64,000 nucleotides of DNA, taken from Cycas panzhihuaensis. Its lineage: Eukaryota > Cycadophyta. This document shows positions 37,123 through 47,479 of the stretch, in pieces (position 1 is the first letter of the stretch; each line of letters opens with the position of its first letter). The position numbers and the translations under genes were made by a program. Under the pieces are notes generated by a model, which saw only the letters and a list, made by a program, of their open reading frames with translations, did no database searches and had not been told where the DNA came from. The DNA is taken from assembly GCA_023213395.1 (NCBI GenBank), contig CM041465.1, positions 34,789,741 to 34,853,740 of the forward strand, given 5' to 3'.

Positions 37123-37521
37123 TATTAGAATATACAATATTATTCACATATATAATATTTAATATTAATGATGTGGACATATATACAAACCCACTTACTA
37201 GATACATTGAGACATGTGAGATGCACATTACTTAGAGATGTATTTACTTTGATCATAAGAGGAGCTTCAAACTCCACTTATTCCTGTGGTTTTTTCTACA
37301 CTAATTTTTTCATGTGTAAATTTATTCTTTCTCTTATGCTGCATGCTTGATTTGTTATTTACTTTATATTCATGTTTATTTATTTATATGTTTATATTTC
37401 TCATGAGATAATTTAGTCATTATATATGCATGCTATATTTATGTTGTGTTATACTCATTATATCACAACATGATAATTCTAAATTCTAATATAGTATTAG
37501 AGTATATTTATATTTCTAACA
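37123..37521 (+). repeat. 3' LTR of element E
   Basis: 399 bp, aligned to 29594-30111 apart from the 119-bp length difference. Preceded by a weak purine stretch AACGAGGAA. Confidence 0.8.
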
Positions 37522-38611
37522 ATATTTTAGAGGTGTACTCTGTCCCATTATCTAATCTAAGTATCTTTATCCTTTATCGACTTCCATTATCCACTTTGGC
37601 TTTGAACTCCTTAAACATGCCAAATGCCTGATACTTCTCCTTCAAAGGATAAACCTAGATTTTCTAGAATAGTTATCAATGAAGGTTAAGAAATACCTTG
37701 CACCTCCAAGTGAAGTAGTTAGAATAGGACCACATATATTAGAATGAATTAGGCTTAGCTTTTTAGTTTCCCTATAAACCTTACCTTTAGAAAACTTTTT
37801 CCTATGTTACTTTCCAAAAATGTAGGGCTCACAAGTACAATTTTCTTCCTTAAACTTTAGGATACCATGCACTATATTTAATTTTTTCATTAATCAAAGG
37901 GTAGGGAAGTGTAAATATCCTAATCTTTCATGCGATAACTAAATCTTATTAGACATGTTTATAGTTAAATATGCTCTTTGATTTATAGACTTACCTAAGA
38001 GCCTATAAACATGGTCATTCCTCATACCTTCTGTGACCATTTTTCCATCACAATCATTGATAATATCTCTTCCATCTTTAAAGAGAACATTCATCCCATT
38101 GTCCTCTATTTAATTAATTATTTAATTTTAAACTTGGCACCTATAAAACTTTCTCCATATAGTAATTATCATAATTAGGAGTAATTACTAGGGCTTCGCC
38201 TATGTCTTTGATAGTAAGCATCTTATTGTTGCCTAAGATAATTGTGTGTCCAATGGCTTCTCACATATGCTTGAACCACTTAAACCTACCTATCATATGC
38301 ATGGATGTACCTAAGTAGATATACCATATATTATTGGACCTCTTTTAATTTAATGCCATATTTTGTTGATTAGACATATGTTATTGAGTAATATATAATA
38401 GACTATGATAGGAAGGTAATTTATTTGAATAAGAAAATAAGCATTTTCTAGTCATTTTAATGCAAAATACGATAAAATAACCATAACCATAAGAAAACAA
38501 TGGGTATAATAGCCTTTAGATAACATACACTAATTTTACTAACAAATATTAATTGTGTAGTCCTTGATCACTTTACAAAGTGCTAACATAATACATAAAC
38601 TCATTGGTCAC
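37522..38611 (-). pseudogene. pol: Element C protease, pre-integrase and integrase start
   Basis: On the minus strand: HMIGRFKWFKHM preceded by YIYLGTS (protease; DSGTSMHMTG expected) near 38290-38335. The pre-integrase reads SHERLGHLHFPTL, then CEPYIFGK near 37850-37940. The integrase reads LSLIHSNICGPI (first Asp is Asn), then GGARYFLTFIDNYSRKS, FKEFKAKVDNGS and ILRLDNGTEYTSKIL up to the E insertion. The last block joins directly to FYKDHGIKKQL at 29588. Confidence 0.75.
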
Positions 38612-41193
38612 TAGACGCGCTGCTACGGGATAACTACCTAACTGATAGGTGCAAGGGAGAGTGAGTGGTGGAATGGTAGAAGGTGGGACCTAAAAGGTGG
38701 GTAACTACCACGCAGAGCGCCCGTCTTGGCCGGGAGGCGAGTTCGGGATCTGCAATGGAGTATGGCTACTATCGGGTGACCCTTCACCGCTTCGAATAAG
38801 GGGTGAAGGTGCGTAGGGCAAACCTGAGTTGACCTGGGGATAGGACCCTCCCACCCTTGGCTGGCCAGAAGGGGGGGAGAAAAGACCTAATAGAGACAGG
38901 CCAAGGGCACTCCTACACAACCTAACCGGGTACACGAGTGATGCTGGAAGCAAGGCACTCGTGCGGTCAAGGGGAGAAGAAGAAAGGTAGGGTAGAGAAG
39001 GACTCTAACAATCTTTCCTACGAATGATAAAGATGCATGAAACAAGACAAAAGAATCACAAACAAGTACCAAACCAACTTTTCCCTTTAATCCTTCAACG
39101 TACTAATTACTACGAAAGAAATAAAAGGAAAAGAAAGGGGAGCGGAGGGGAACGAACGTGCACCTGGAGCGAAGGCGTGCGAGCAAGTAACCTTCTCGGG
39201 GTGCCCAACCACTCCGCGTGACGATCGGATGCTTGAGATAGGCAATGGACGAAGAGGGGCTTCCTTACCTTCCCCGGAAAAATCAAATGCAATACCAAGA
39301 AAGAAAGGAAGCACCAACTAAGAAATGAAATAGCATGAAAACATAACACATATGAAGGTGCTTACTGGTAGCTAGGCCCACGGGCGATGCACTCCACGCT
39401 TCCCAAGTACCTGTAAGCAATAGCGGTCTCTTTCTCTTCCCGAAGGAAGAGCACTAACATGCAACACAAAAACTCTAACAATATATGCCTAAATAACATA
39501 AACGAGAATTTGAATATACATGCGTTAGTGCTAATCCAACAATGAAAGTATCAAAAGAAAGTGACCAAAGTGAAAGTAAATGGTTGGGTAAGCCTCGGAG
39601 TGGCCTACCTCCCACAAATGATGCCCAAACCTCCCCCCAAGAGCCACGAGGCAGCGAGGGGAAAGTTAAGAACAAGAGCTGAAAAATGGCAGCAAAAAGG
39701 GGCAAAGAAAGGCCCAAGGGTACCCACGGCGAACCGAGATGCTATGAGGAGCAAACCGGGTGACCCGGGGGAGAAAGGTGGAGCAAGAAACCAGCGGTTG
39801 GGACTTATGTGTGATGCCCAAACCTAAGCAAAGCCTCCAAATCAAGACCGCAACTTGTGATACCGGTTTGGGCAACCAAAGGGAGCCTTCAAACCCTTGT
39901 TTGCAAGCCAAGGGCAGCACGGGGCGAGAGGGAGGTTTTGGGAGGCTAAGAGCCGCCTAGGGAGCGTGGAAGGTGGTACGGAATCCACCCAGCTCCTCTC
40001 CAAAACCTATGCAACCCCTCCACGCCGCCTGGACAAAGAACGAGGCAAGAAGCACGGGAGACTAGTGTAACTTTCAAAAGGGAGGACAACCAACTCTCAA
40101 GCAACAAGTAAGAGCAAACAAGCTGAAGCATGAATATCACAAGAACATGAGCATGAGCAAAGAATACCCAGAGAGAAGAGGCAAGGGATTTGCCTCAGCC
40201 AAAGGGCAGCAGAGAGGGACTGATAAATCAGCCCAGATCTGAAGTAGAGCAGGTTTGAGGTCCTGCTGCAGAGGTGTGACGGGAAACACCTGCACTTGGG
40301 GCGCCTGTAGACTGCCTGGGCGAAGATCAGCTGGGAACCACTTCAAAGGGGCCCTCTCCAAGGCGTTTGAGGGGCTGGGAGAATGTCTCAGCCACGCCAA
40401 AGGAGAGTTGGGCGCTGTATGAAGGGTGCAGGTCCAGTTGATGCAGCAGACAACAGAGAGAAGCAGAGCATGAGAGTGTTTCCTTAAGAGCAATTCCAAA
40501 AGTGAGCAAAAAAAGATCTTTGAAAATGAGCCAAAAAGGGCTTAAGTACTCAAGCAAAACCCTAAAACGTGCGATTAGGGCGTAGCTGGAAGAGAAATAA
40601 AGCGTGAGCCACGTGGCAGTTTCGTAATAAATGCGAAATTGCCACGGCGGATTTTTAAAAACAACTCGAGGCAAATATACCGGAATATTCATGCAGAAGT
40701 GAATATTCCGCGCATCAAAAATCCAAATGCAGACGCACCTAGAGCTGAAAATGGGGCCCACCAACCAGTCCAGGTTGGGGGCAGATGACAGAAAAGGCTA
40801 ACATAACACTAAAACACCTACCCGGGAGCAAACAAGCCGACAAAATGGGTCCAAAGGAGCAAAAATAGGGCTCTAGTGGGGTGGCAAGTTGACCAAATGA
40901 TGATGAGTCATCACACGGGTGGAGGTGGCGCAAACCTAATGGATCCTAGAGCGAGGAGGGCAGATGCAGGAAGTAATACGGTCACCAGGGTGCCACACTC
41001 GCTGGGAGTGTGCCCCTGCTATAGTCATCATAGGCTAGCATAGGTGTGGACGACTACAAGGCCGCCCACAAAGTCATACACATGCAGATACGCAAGCAAA
41101 CATCCAGTAAAAGAAAGCGATGATAATGCGAGAGACATACCTGCACTTACCTGAGTCGGTGATTCCGTATCCATTCCCGGAAGCCGGGAAACA
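38612..41193 (-). repeat. 3' LTR of element H
   Basis: Starts TAGACGCGCTGC (TGGACGCTACTGC in the other copy) and ends GGGAAACA. It aligns with 50168-52736, with small indels mainly at about 38710-38740, 40230-40330 and 40560-40730. Open frames inside it are unlike known proteins and are not preserved between copies. Confidence 0.85.
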
Positions 41194-41203
41194 CTGCCCC
41201 CTT
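41194..41203 (-). other. Polypurine tract of element H
   Basis: The minus strand reads CCAAGGGGGCAG directly before the LTR start TGTTTCCC, the expected plus-strand primer position. Confidence 0.7.
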
Positions 41204-41502
41204 GGCAGCAGAGCCTCGCCGCTCGGAAGCCTGGTGCGATGGCGAATACTGGCAACACAACTGTCAGTAGCACATGTGTATAGATATATCAATCAAGATC
41301 ATAACAGTAGGCAAGGGTGCCAGCGAGTGTCGTGGCGGGACGCGTGGATACGAAAGCGGCGGTGGAGACAACATAGGGGCTGCCTATGGGCCACCTGGAA
41401 ACCAACTGGAAGAACGAGACAGGTGAGGGGGCTGCCCCCACCACAAAGGATGCAAAGGAACATGCATAGCTAAATAAAGAACAAATAGTGGGTACCATAG
41501 TT

Positions 41503-42030
41503 TTACCTCATTAGTAACTTTGGTTTGAGGTGCGAGGCGCAGTTAAAGCAAAGTGACGGACGACCTAGGGCTTGGGCGACGGGAAGGCCAGGCAAACCGC
41601 AAGGACGATCAGCAAGAAGGGAGAGGCGGCACTCAAGGATGAGGCGAACGAGGCTATCTGCCTCAGCGTTGAGGGCCCGAGGGATATGCTGGATATCAAC
41701 AGAAGAAAAGTGGGCTAGGAGGGATCTGGCGGCAGAAGCAAGAGTCCTCAAGTGAGGGCATCGCACCTGGTAAACCTAGGTGAGATGGGACACCACAACT
41801 TGAGAGTCACAAAACAAAATAATAGGTCCGTGATGGAAACAGAGAGCATTAGTAAGGGCTTCAATAATACCGTATACTCGGCCGTTGTTGGTAGCCTCCG
41901 GGAGGAAGATCCCAGTGGAGGAGATCATGTCCAAGGGTCATGGAGGATCCACGCAGGCAGAAGGTCCAGATTACCGCGCTTCCGTCACAAGAAGATGTAG
42001 ACAGACATCGGCGACATAAAATCCAAGCAA
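41503..42030 (-). pseudogene. Second RNase H-like domain near the 3' end of H
   Basis: On the minus strand, in two frames: CDGSAVIWTF (possible first Asp), then GIFLPEATNN, then ALTNALCFHHGPIILFCDSQ with VVVSHL (Asp), and finally VDIQHIPRALNAEADSLVR (final Asp in NAEAD). This order matches RNase H. The AEY containing the catalytic Glu is present one base out of frame at about 41877, so the gene is frameshifted. Its place near the 3' LTR, apart from any RT, suggests the additional RNase H described in Tat-lineage elements rather than the one next to RT. That assignment rests on remembered family architecture. Confidence 0.65.
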
Positions 42031-42524
42031 TCGATGGGTGATGAAAGCAACGCACAACGAGTCAGCAGAAAATGGCCGTGAAGGGTAGGAGGACCTAGCA
42101 ATGAGGTAACCCAGGGCGAGAGCAAACAATCTGATCGCCGGCAGAGAGCGGTCAGAAGGGAAAAAATCCCTTAGAGTGTCAAAAGGTCACCTTTAGAAGG
42201 TGAAACATGCCCCCAAGTGGGGGGGCATTCCCTTTGGGGACTCCAAGAGCGAGAAAGGACTGCGGAAATGAGTCCAGGGCGGCGAAACGAGCCAAACGAG
42301 TATAAACTCGGCAGGCACGGGAGTAGCGCGTAAAACAATGCAGAAGGGCCCTGGCAAAAGCGCGATGATAATGCACCATAAATGCCCTTGCAGGAGGGAA
42401 AAAAAGGCACCAATATAGCACGATTGATGACAGCGCCAGAAGGCAAAGGTAATCGAGGCAACGAGACGGTCCCAACGACTGACGCGAGACCAAAAACAGA
42501 GGAAGTGCCCGTTGGGGGCCCCGC

Positions 42525-42534
42525 CTATATAAGG
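42525..42534 (+). promoter_or_regulatory. TATA-like motif ahead of the antisense frame of H
   Basis: CTATATAAGG stands in GC-rich sequence on the plus strand. An ATG at 42697 (MAIARPDP) ends at CCA|GTGAGT, a good splice-donor match at 42721, about 0.5 kb before the PMD-like frame. The acceptor could not be fixed. This is a proposal, not a proven promoter. Confidence 0.4.
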
Positions 42535-43148
42535 AAATCGACGGGAAAATGGATTCATTTTCACCTGCTCTCATATGAAACCAGAGCCATTTCCTTACGC
42601 AGCGGAGCGCCACCCAACTTCGGAGGCACACAGAGAGAGATCAGACCGTTGGATCGGAGAGCGGGGACACCAAAGACGACCGACTGACCAGACGACATGG
42701 CGATAGCGAGACCAGATCCAGTGAGTGGAAATCACTAAACCTGACCCAAATCGAAGTTCAAAGTTCATTGTTTTTGTAGCTTTTAAAGTTATTTTGCATA
42801 GTCTTAGTGCCCCTTATAGGCAATGACAGGCTTCCTGGGATCCGAATCGACCGGAAGAGGCGGGACACGGGCATTAGGGAGTTCGGTCCGGTGGGCCCCA
42901 CGGGGTCCACCAGAAGAAAATTTTGGTTTTGGGCGTAAAACCCCTTAAGGGGGTCACTGTTATCTGCAGAATGATCGCGGTGCCACGATCATTACCGCGG
43001 GCCCCACATCGCCATGGACCCGTCTCAAACTTAGCGGTACCACTAAGTTTGGCGCGCACGGCAAAGAAGGCGTAAAACTAGACATGAGGGCCAAAAGAGC
43101 CCCAAATCTCAGGCAGAGAGATTTGAGAGAGAGAGGTAATAATAGTGA

Positions 43149-44931
43149 CATGAGACCGACTTGAGGTGTTTTGGTGTGAAATTTGTCCTCGCGGTAGATA
43201 ACCACGAGAATGTTGGTATGGCTATGCTAAGTTACATGGAGATGATGACTCTGGAGGATAGGGACATCTTTGGAGAGGTGTGGCTGCATAAGGCCCTCAA
43301 GACACCTTAGTACACGTCGGACCAGAGGTTGCTGGTGGATATAGTGTCCCATTGGGACCGGAGGAGGCATGTGTTCCACCTACCATGTGGGGATGTGATG
43401 GTCACGCCGAGGGATATCCGTGACATCGGGAGTTCCAGTGACGGGAGGCCGGTGAGACTCGGACGCCGCCCAAAGACCGAGGCAAAGACATGGAGGCGCC
43501 TGTTCTTCACAGGTGCTGGCAAGTGGGATCGGAGGGTAGCACCCCTCCAGACAGTTCTATTATCTGGGATTCCTCGAGTGAGGAAGATGATCATACTGTG
43601 CATTCTGTTCTGGATTTCTCAGAAATAGAACTATAGAGAGATTCCAGGAGGATGGATGGATACAGTTCGCCACTGCGAAGATGGCGAGAGGATGGATGGC
43701 GTACCGATGGCGGCGAACCTAGTCGCACAGCTGGATACTATCAGGACGTTCGGCAGAGGAGGGCTATCATATAGCACTGCTGCGATCTTGGTATTTTGAT
43801 CACTTCGCGGCAGTGGCACCAGCAGGGGGACCTCACCCTATCACAGATCAGGCCCCGATGGTCCACAGATGGCAGACTCGACTGAGGGGGACGGAGGACA
43901 GAGCCCACGTCAGACGATCGGTGGAGGCGACATCACTAGACCTCCTCACCCTCCCAGACTACATAGCTGAGCCTTACAGGACGGTGAGGTGGGATAGTGA
44001 CGATGAGGCGGGCGGAGCAAGAGTGCCCGCGGGAGATGACAGCAGTGATGACGGGGATGATGAAGATAGTAGAGATAGCGGGGCCGGCCCGTCACGACCT
44101 GCAGGGGGGGCAGGTCCTTCAGGGGCAGCAGGACAGGCAGAGGGTCCATCCGGGGCTGCCGGAGGAGAGGCAGCCCATCAGAGCAGGCGAGGTCGAGGAC
44201 CCGTGACTAGGCCGCAGGCTACGGATCGCGATGGGATCCGCAGGATTTAGAGTTGGGGCCACCCCACGAGGAGAGGGACCCAGGCAGGAGGTGCCCAAGA
44301 CGAGGCACTGCGGTGGCGAGAGCCAGGAGGAGAGGATCTGCAGCCGGGAGGATCAGTGGCCACGGTGAGAGCCAACCTTTTCCAAAGTCATTTAGCATCC
44401 GATAGAAGTTTGGTTTGGTTTGATCATGGTATATAGGTGACACATGGCGTGTTGCATTGGCGGTCTGTGCAGAGATCAAGAGACCGACAGAGGTCGTGGC
44501 GAGGGAGATATTCCCTCGGTGTATGCAGAGGGGCAACCGCCCATCCAGCAGCGATGAGCCTAAAGCGTGAGGAGCCCACAGAGAGGCATTCGCCCCATTG
44601 GTGAGGGCGAGGGACATATGGGCTGCAGAGTCCCAAGAGCATGCCACATCCCAGGGATGACTGCAGTAGGAGAGGGATGATGCAAGACGCGAGCAAGATG
44701 AGCTGCGAGGACGGGTACAGGCTCTAGAGGCACAGGGTGGTGCAGGTGGAGGTGAGGAGAGCAGAACCCAGCTAGCAGTGATCACTGAGCGTCTCAGGGG
44801 GACAGAGGAGGCACTCCGGGGAGAGCGGGATCGTATCCAGGCCAGATACGATCAGCTAGTAGCACAGATGGTCTCGAGGTCGAGTCGGAGCAGGACACGG
44901 ACCCACACGGCGGCGACGACCCTGAGATGAC
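43149..44931 (+). pseudogene. Antisense plant-mobile-domain-like frame of element H
   Basis: Runs opposite to gag-pol. One frame from 43149 reads MLSYMEMMTLEDRDIFGEVW, a TAG at 43308, then RLLVDIVSHWDRRRHVFHLP and CGDVMVTPRDIRDIG with SDGRPV. This resembles the plant mobile domain core (ALVERW..THTFHLPxGE.T.TL.DV..L.G...DGxPV). After frame shifts the C-terminal part reads LRSWYFDHFAAVAP, HRWQTRLRG and YIAEPYRTVRWD (43813-44250), then an acidic/Gly-rich tail and a charged helix (ERLRGTEEALRGERDRIQAR) near 44790-44860. PMD genes are known from plant transposons and from the MAIN/MAIL1 proteins. Match by eye only. Confidence 0.6.
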
Positions 44932-45725
44932 CTAAGGATGAGGAGAGCGAGGCAGGCAGCTCGCGGAGGCCCAGGAGGAGCCTCGGAGGCATGTGGTCCC
45001 CAGGAGAGGGATCACAGAGACCGGGAGATGGCACCCCAGGAGCAGGGCCACAGCAGTAGGAAATGTATATGCAGATATGACAGGGGAAAGCACGGGCCTC
45101 CAGGGGGTCATATATAGGACCATATGATTGTACCCCCCCTGCAAGGACACCAGCTTCCCAGGATGTATGATGACATGATTTCTGATATGTATATATATAT
45201 GCATGGGGTGACTGGAACCCCATTTGGATATGAGATGTTGTATATGATGTATCGTATGTGGATGATATGTATATTTATTTTTGAGTATTGTGAATGTTAT
45301 GTTGTAGATGTTTTATGTTGTGGATATTTTGTTATATGATGCGCACGTTTCCTCCCATGTACGACCACACGCCTAACAGGGGCACACACACATGCCGTGA
45401 GCAGGACGACATAGAAGTGTGAGGTTAGGGAGCAGGACAGAGTACATGTCTGAAGGAGAGCATAGCGTGATATGTGAAGGAAACGACGGGCAGGAAAGGG
45501 GGGCAACGATGCCCCCAAGTTTCTTCCTGATTGGGGGATGCCCAAGCAAGACGACACAAGGGTTCCCAAAAGAGTATGGGAACGCAGGTTCCGCGGAAGG
45601 AACTGAAAAGACGAAGAAGGAGTCCATCTTAAGTTGCCACTCTACCCATGGTTGGGAAGAATGGGGACAACCTAAGATGGTAGTTTAGGCTCATTTCGGA
45701 GCAAGGCGAAGGGATCGCTGAGGGA
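44932..45725. other. Spacer between the antisense frame and pol of H
   Basis: GC-richer, then AT-rich around 45180-45340. I see no conserved frame on either strand. Confidence 0.5.
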
Positions 45726-46140
45726 TCATGCGTAAAACTTCTTAAGGAACATCCCATTAACAGCTTTCTCAAATTCGAGCCCTTCCAAGGTGGCTATCTT
45801 GTAAGCACCATTATCAAGGGATTCGATAATGACAAAAGGACCAACCCACCGGGGTTCGAACTTGGTCAAACAGTCAGTGGAAGTAATGAGCCCAGCGTCC
45901 AGAAGCCTCTCAACCTCCATTTTGACGGTGGCAGAGCTTGGGTGAAGGACAACGCTACGGCGCGAGGCGGGCGCCAGGAAGGGTGGTGAGGTTATGAGTG
46001 ACAATCGAGGGGTTGATTCCCTTCATGTCAGCATAATCCCATGCGAAAATGTCTCGAAACTCCTGGAACAGAAGGGAGTATTCCCTTACCTCATCAGGAG
46101 AACATTCCAACCCAACCTTAATGACCTTGCCCGGGGCCAA
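45726..46140 (-). pseudogene. pol: RT start fused to integrase end in element H
   Basis: The minus strand gives FQEFRDIFAWDYADMKGINP and SIVTHNL, then (another frame) RRSVVLHPSSATVKMEVERL with LDAGLI. This is the stretch just before and at the start of a gypsy RT. It runs without a gap into CLTKFEPRWVGPFVI and DNGAYKIATLEG, then VNGMFLKKFYA, the C-terminal tail of a gypsy integrase. The RT active site, its RNase H and the integrase core, normally about 3 kb, are absent. The joint lies near 45870-45890. Confidence 0.8.
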
Positions 46141-47373
46141 GACTACGTCCTAGGTTGCCCCCATACACATGGCATTGCCCTCCTCAAAGTAGAGAGGGGC
46201 AAGATCAACGGGAGGAGGAGGAATAGGAGACGGGATCGGATCAGCAAGTGTGGATCCGATCACGAGGATCTTCTGGTGACCAAGCCGATGGTGACCAGAA
46301 GGCAGGTTAGGCGCAAGGCTTGCTAGATGCTCGAGCAGGGCTTCATCGTCCTCGAAATAATCCACCCTATGGATGACCTTACTTCGAGTAGGAGAAACAC
46401 CGGAGGGAGTGAGAGCAACGAGACCATGATGACCATCGGGTTGCTCAGCTTCCTCACGAAAATCTGAAGGAAAAACAGAAAGGTGTCCCTCGGAAGGAGC
46501 GAAGGCAATTCCTCAAAACCATTACCTACGGGGGGTAATGAAAAAGGAGAAATGTCGACAGGCGGGTCAACACGAGCGATGACATGTGACACGCACGAGG
46601 GGCTAGCCTCACCAACGAGGGAGGTTCTAGACGGGGATCTAGAACAAAGTAGTGCGACCTATTGGCGCGAAGGAAAGAGACGGAGTGAGGACAATCCTCG
46701 TCTTCATCGAGCGACTCATCAGCGCTGAACGAAGCAAGGTACCCGTAACTCCCAACGCCAATAGGGGCAAACCGCGTGAGACTAGGAGGAGAAGACGCGG
46801 GGTCTTCTTCGGACGGATTAGGTATCCCAATAGAGCAAGCTGAGGCGTGAGTGGATGAGCACGGTTTCTTTGAACGGTAGAGCGAGTTTGTTTAGTAAAA
46901 GGCGTCATGGGATCACTCTCATTCGTCCGTCATGGACAAATTTAAGTTGTCCCCAAAGGGTCGAGCACATGGCTCCCATTTGATCGAGCCATGGATGACC
47001 TAGGAGGAGGTTGTAATCCACATCAACGTCAAGGACTACAATGTCGGCAAGAACGGTCTTACCCTCAAGGGTAAGCGGAATCGCGATAGATCCCAAAGGG
47101 GTCTTCTCGCTCAAATCATACCCTTGGCATCGCCGAGGAGCAGGTTCCAGCGGAAATACCAAGCTCTTGCATGACACGTAAGGGCATGGCATTGACAGAA
47201 GAACCGTTGTCGACAACAGTTCTTCGAAGAGTACAATCAAGCGTATCGATGGTGATGGTGAATGGGAAGTTCCACTGACGTTCCCTTTCACCGTAGAGGA
47301 AGATCCTTAGGATCAAAGGAAATAGTGGGTCCACAACCTTGGGCGACACCCAAAGCGTGGACAGGTACATCAC
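46141..47373 (-). pseudogene. pol: Protease and linker of element H
   Basis: On the minus strand CTLRRTVVDNGSSVNAMPLR (47116-47373) holds a retropepsin-like DNGSS motif. After a frame shift, ADIVVLDVDVDYNLLLGHPW with LDQMGA (46905-47291) gives the typical YNLLLGRPWL end of the plant gypsy protease. The linker to RT includes YFEDDEALLEHLA. Opening frames alternate, so there are at least two frameshifts. Confidence 0.75.
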
Positions 47374-47479
47374 TCGATCCTAAAGCTTCCAGGAGGAGGG
47401 CCCACTGCTCGGGACAACTCCTCAGAACGTCCATCAAGGACATTCCCGCAGCGACCGTATGGAGCTCGTCCACGACAGA

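Larger units (their letters stand above)
29594..37521 (+). mobile_element. Copia-like LTR element E without recognisable pol, inside element C
   Basis: LTRs at 29594-30111 and 37123-37521 begin TATTAGAATAT and end TATTTMTAACA. They are flanked by a perfect 5-bp duplication ATATT (29589-29593 and 37522-37526). An initiator-Met-like primer site follows the left LTR, so the element is on the plus strand. Its own interior is about 3.5 kb once the LINE is removed, and I find no gag, RT or integrase motif in it. It may be a non-autonomous derivative. One decayed unknown frame is described separately. Confidence 0.8.

Noticed and set aside
38705-41498. Many overlapping 60-145-codon open frames on both strands in the H LTR
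   Set aside because: The GC-rich sequence lacks stops. The frames are not preserved between the two LTR copies, have no known motif and overlap each other.
42171-42631. Three overlapping minus-strand frames of 96-150 codons upstream of the antisense gene in H
   Set aside because: They overlap one another in different frames and show no domain; most likely composition effects.
44219-44785. 188-codon minus-strand frame opposite the tail of the PMD-like gene
   Set aside because: Shadow of the GC-rich plus-strand coding region; no recognisable motif.
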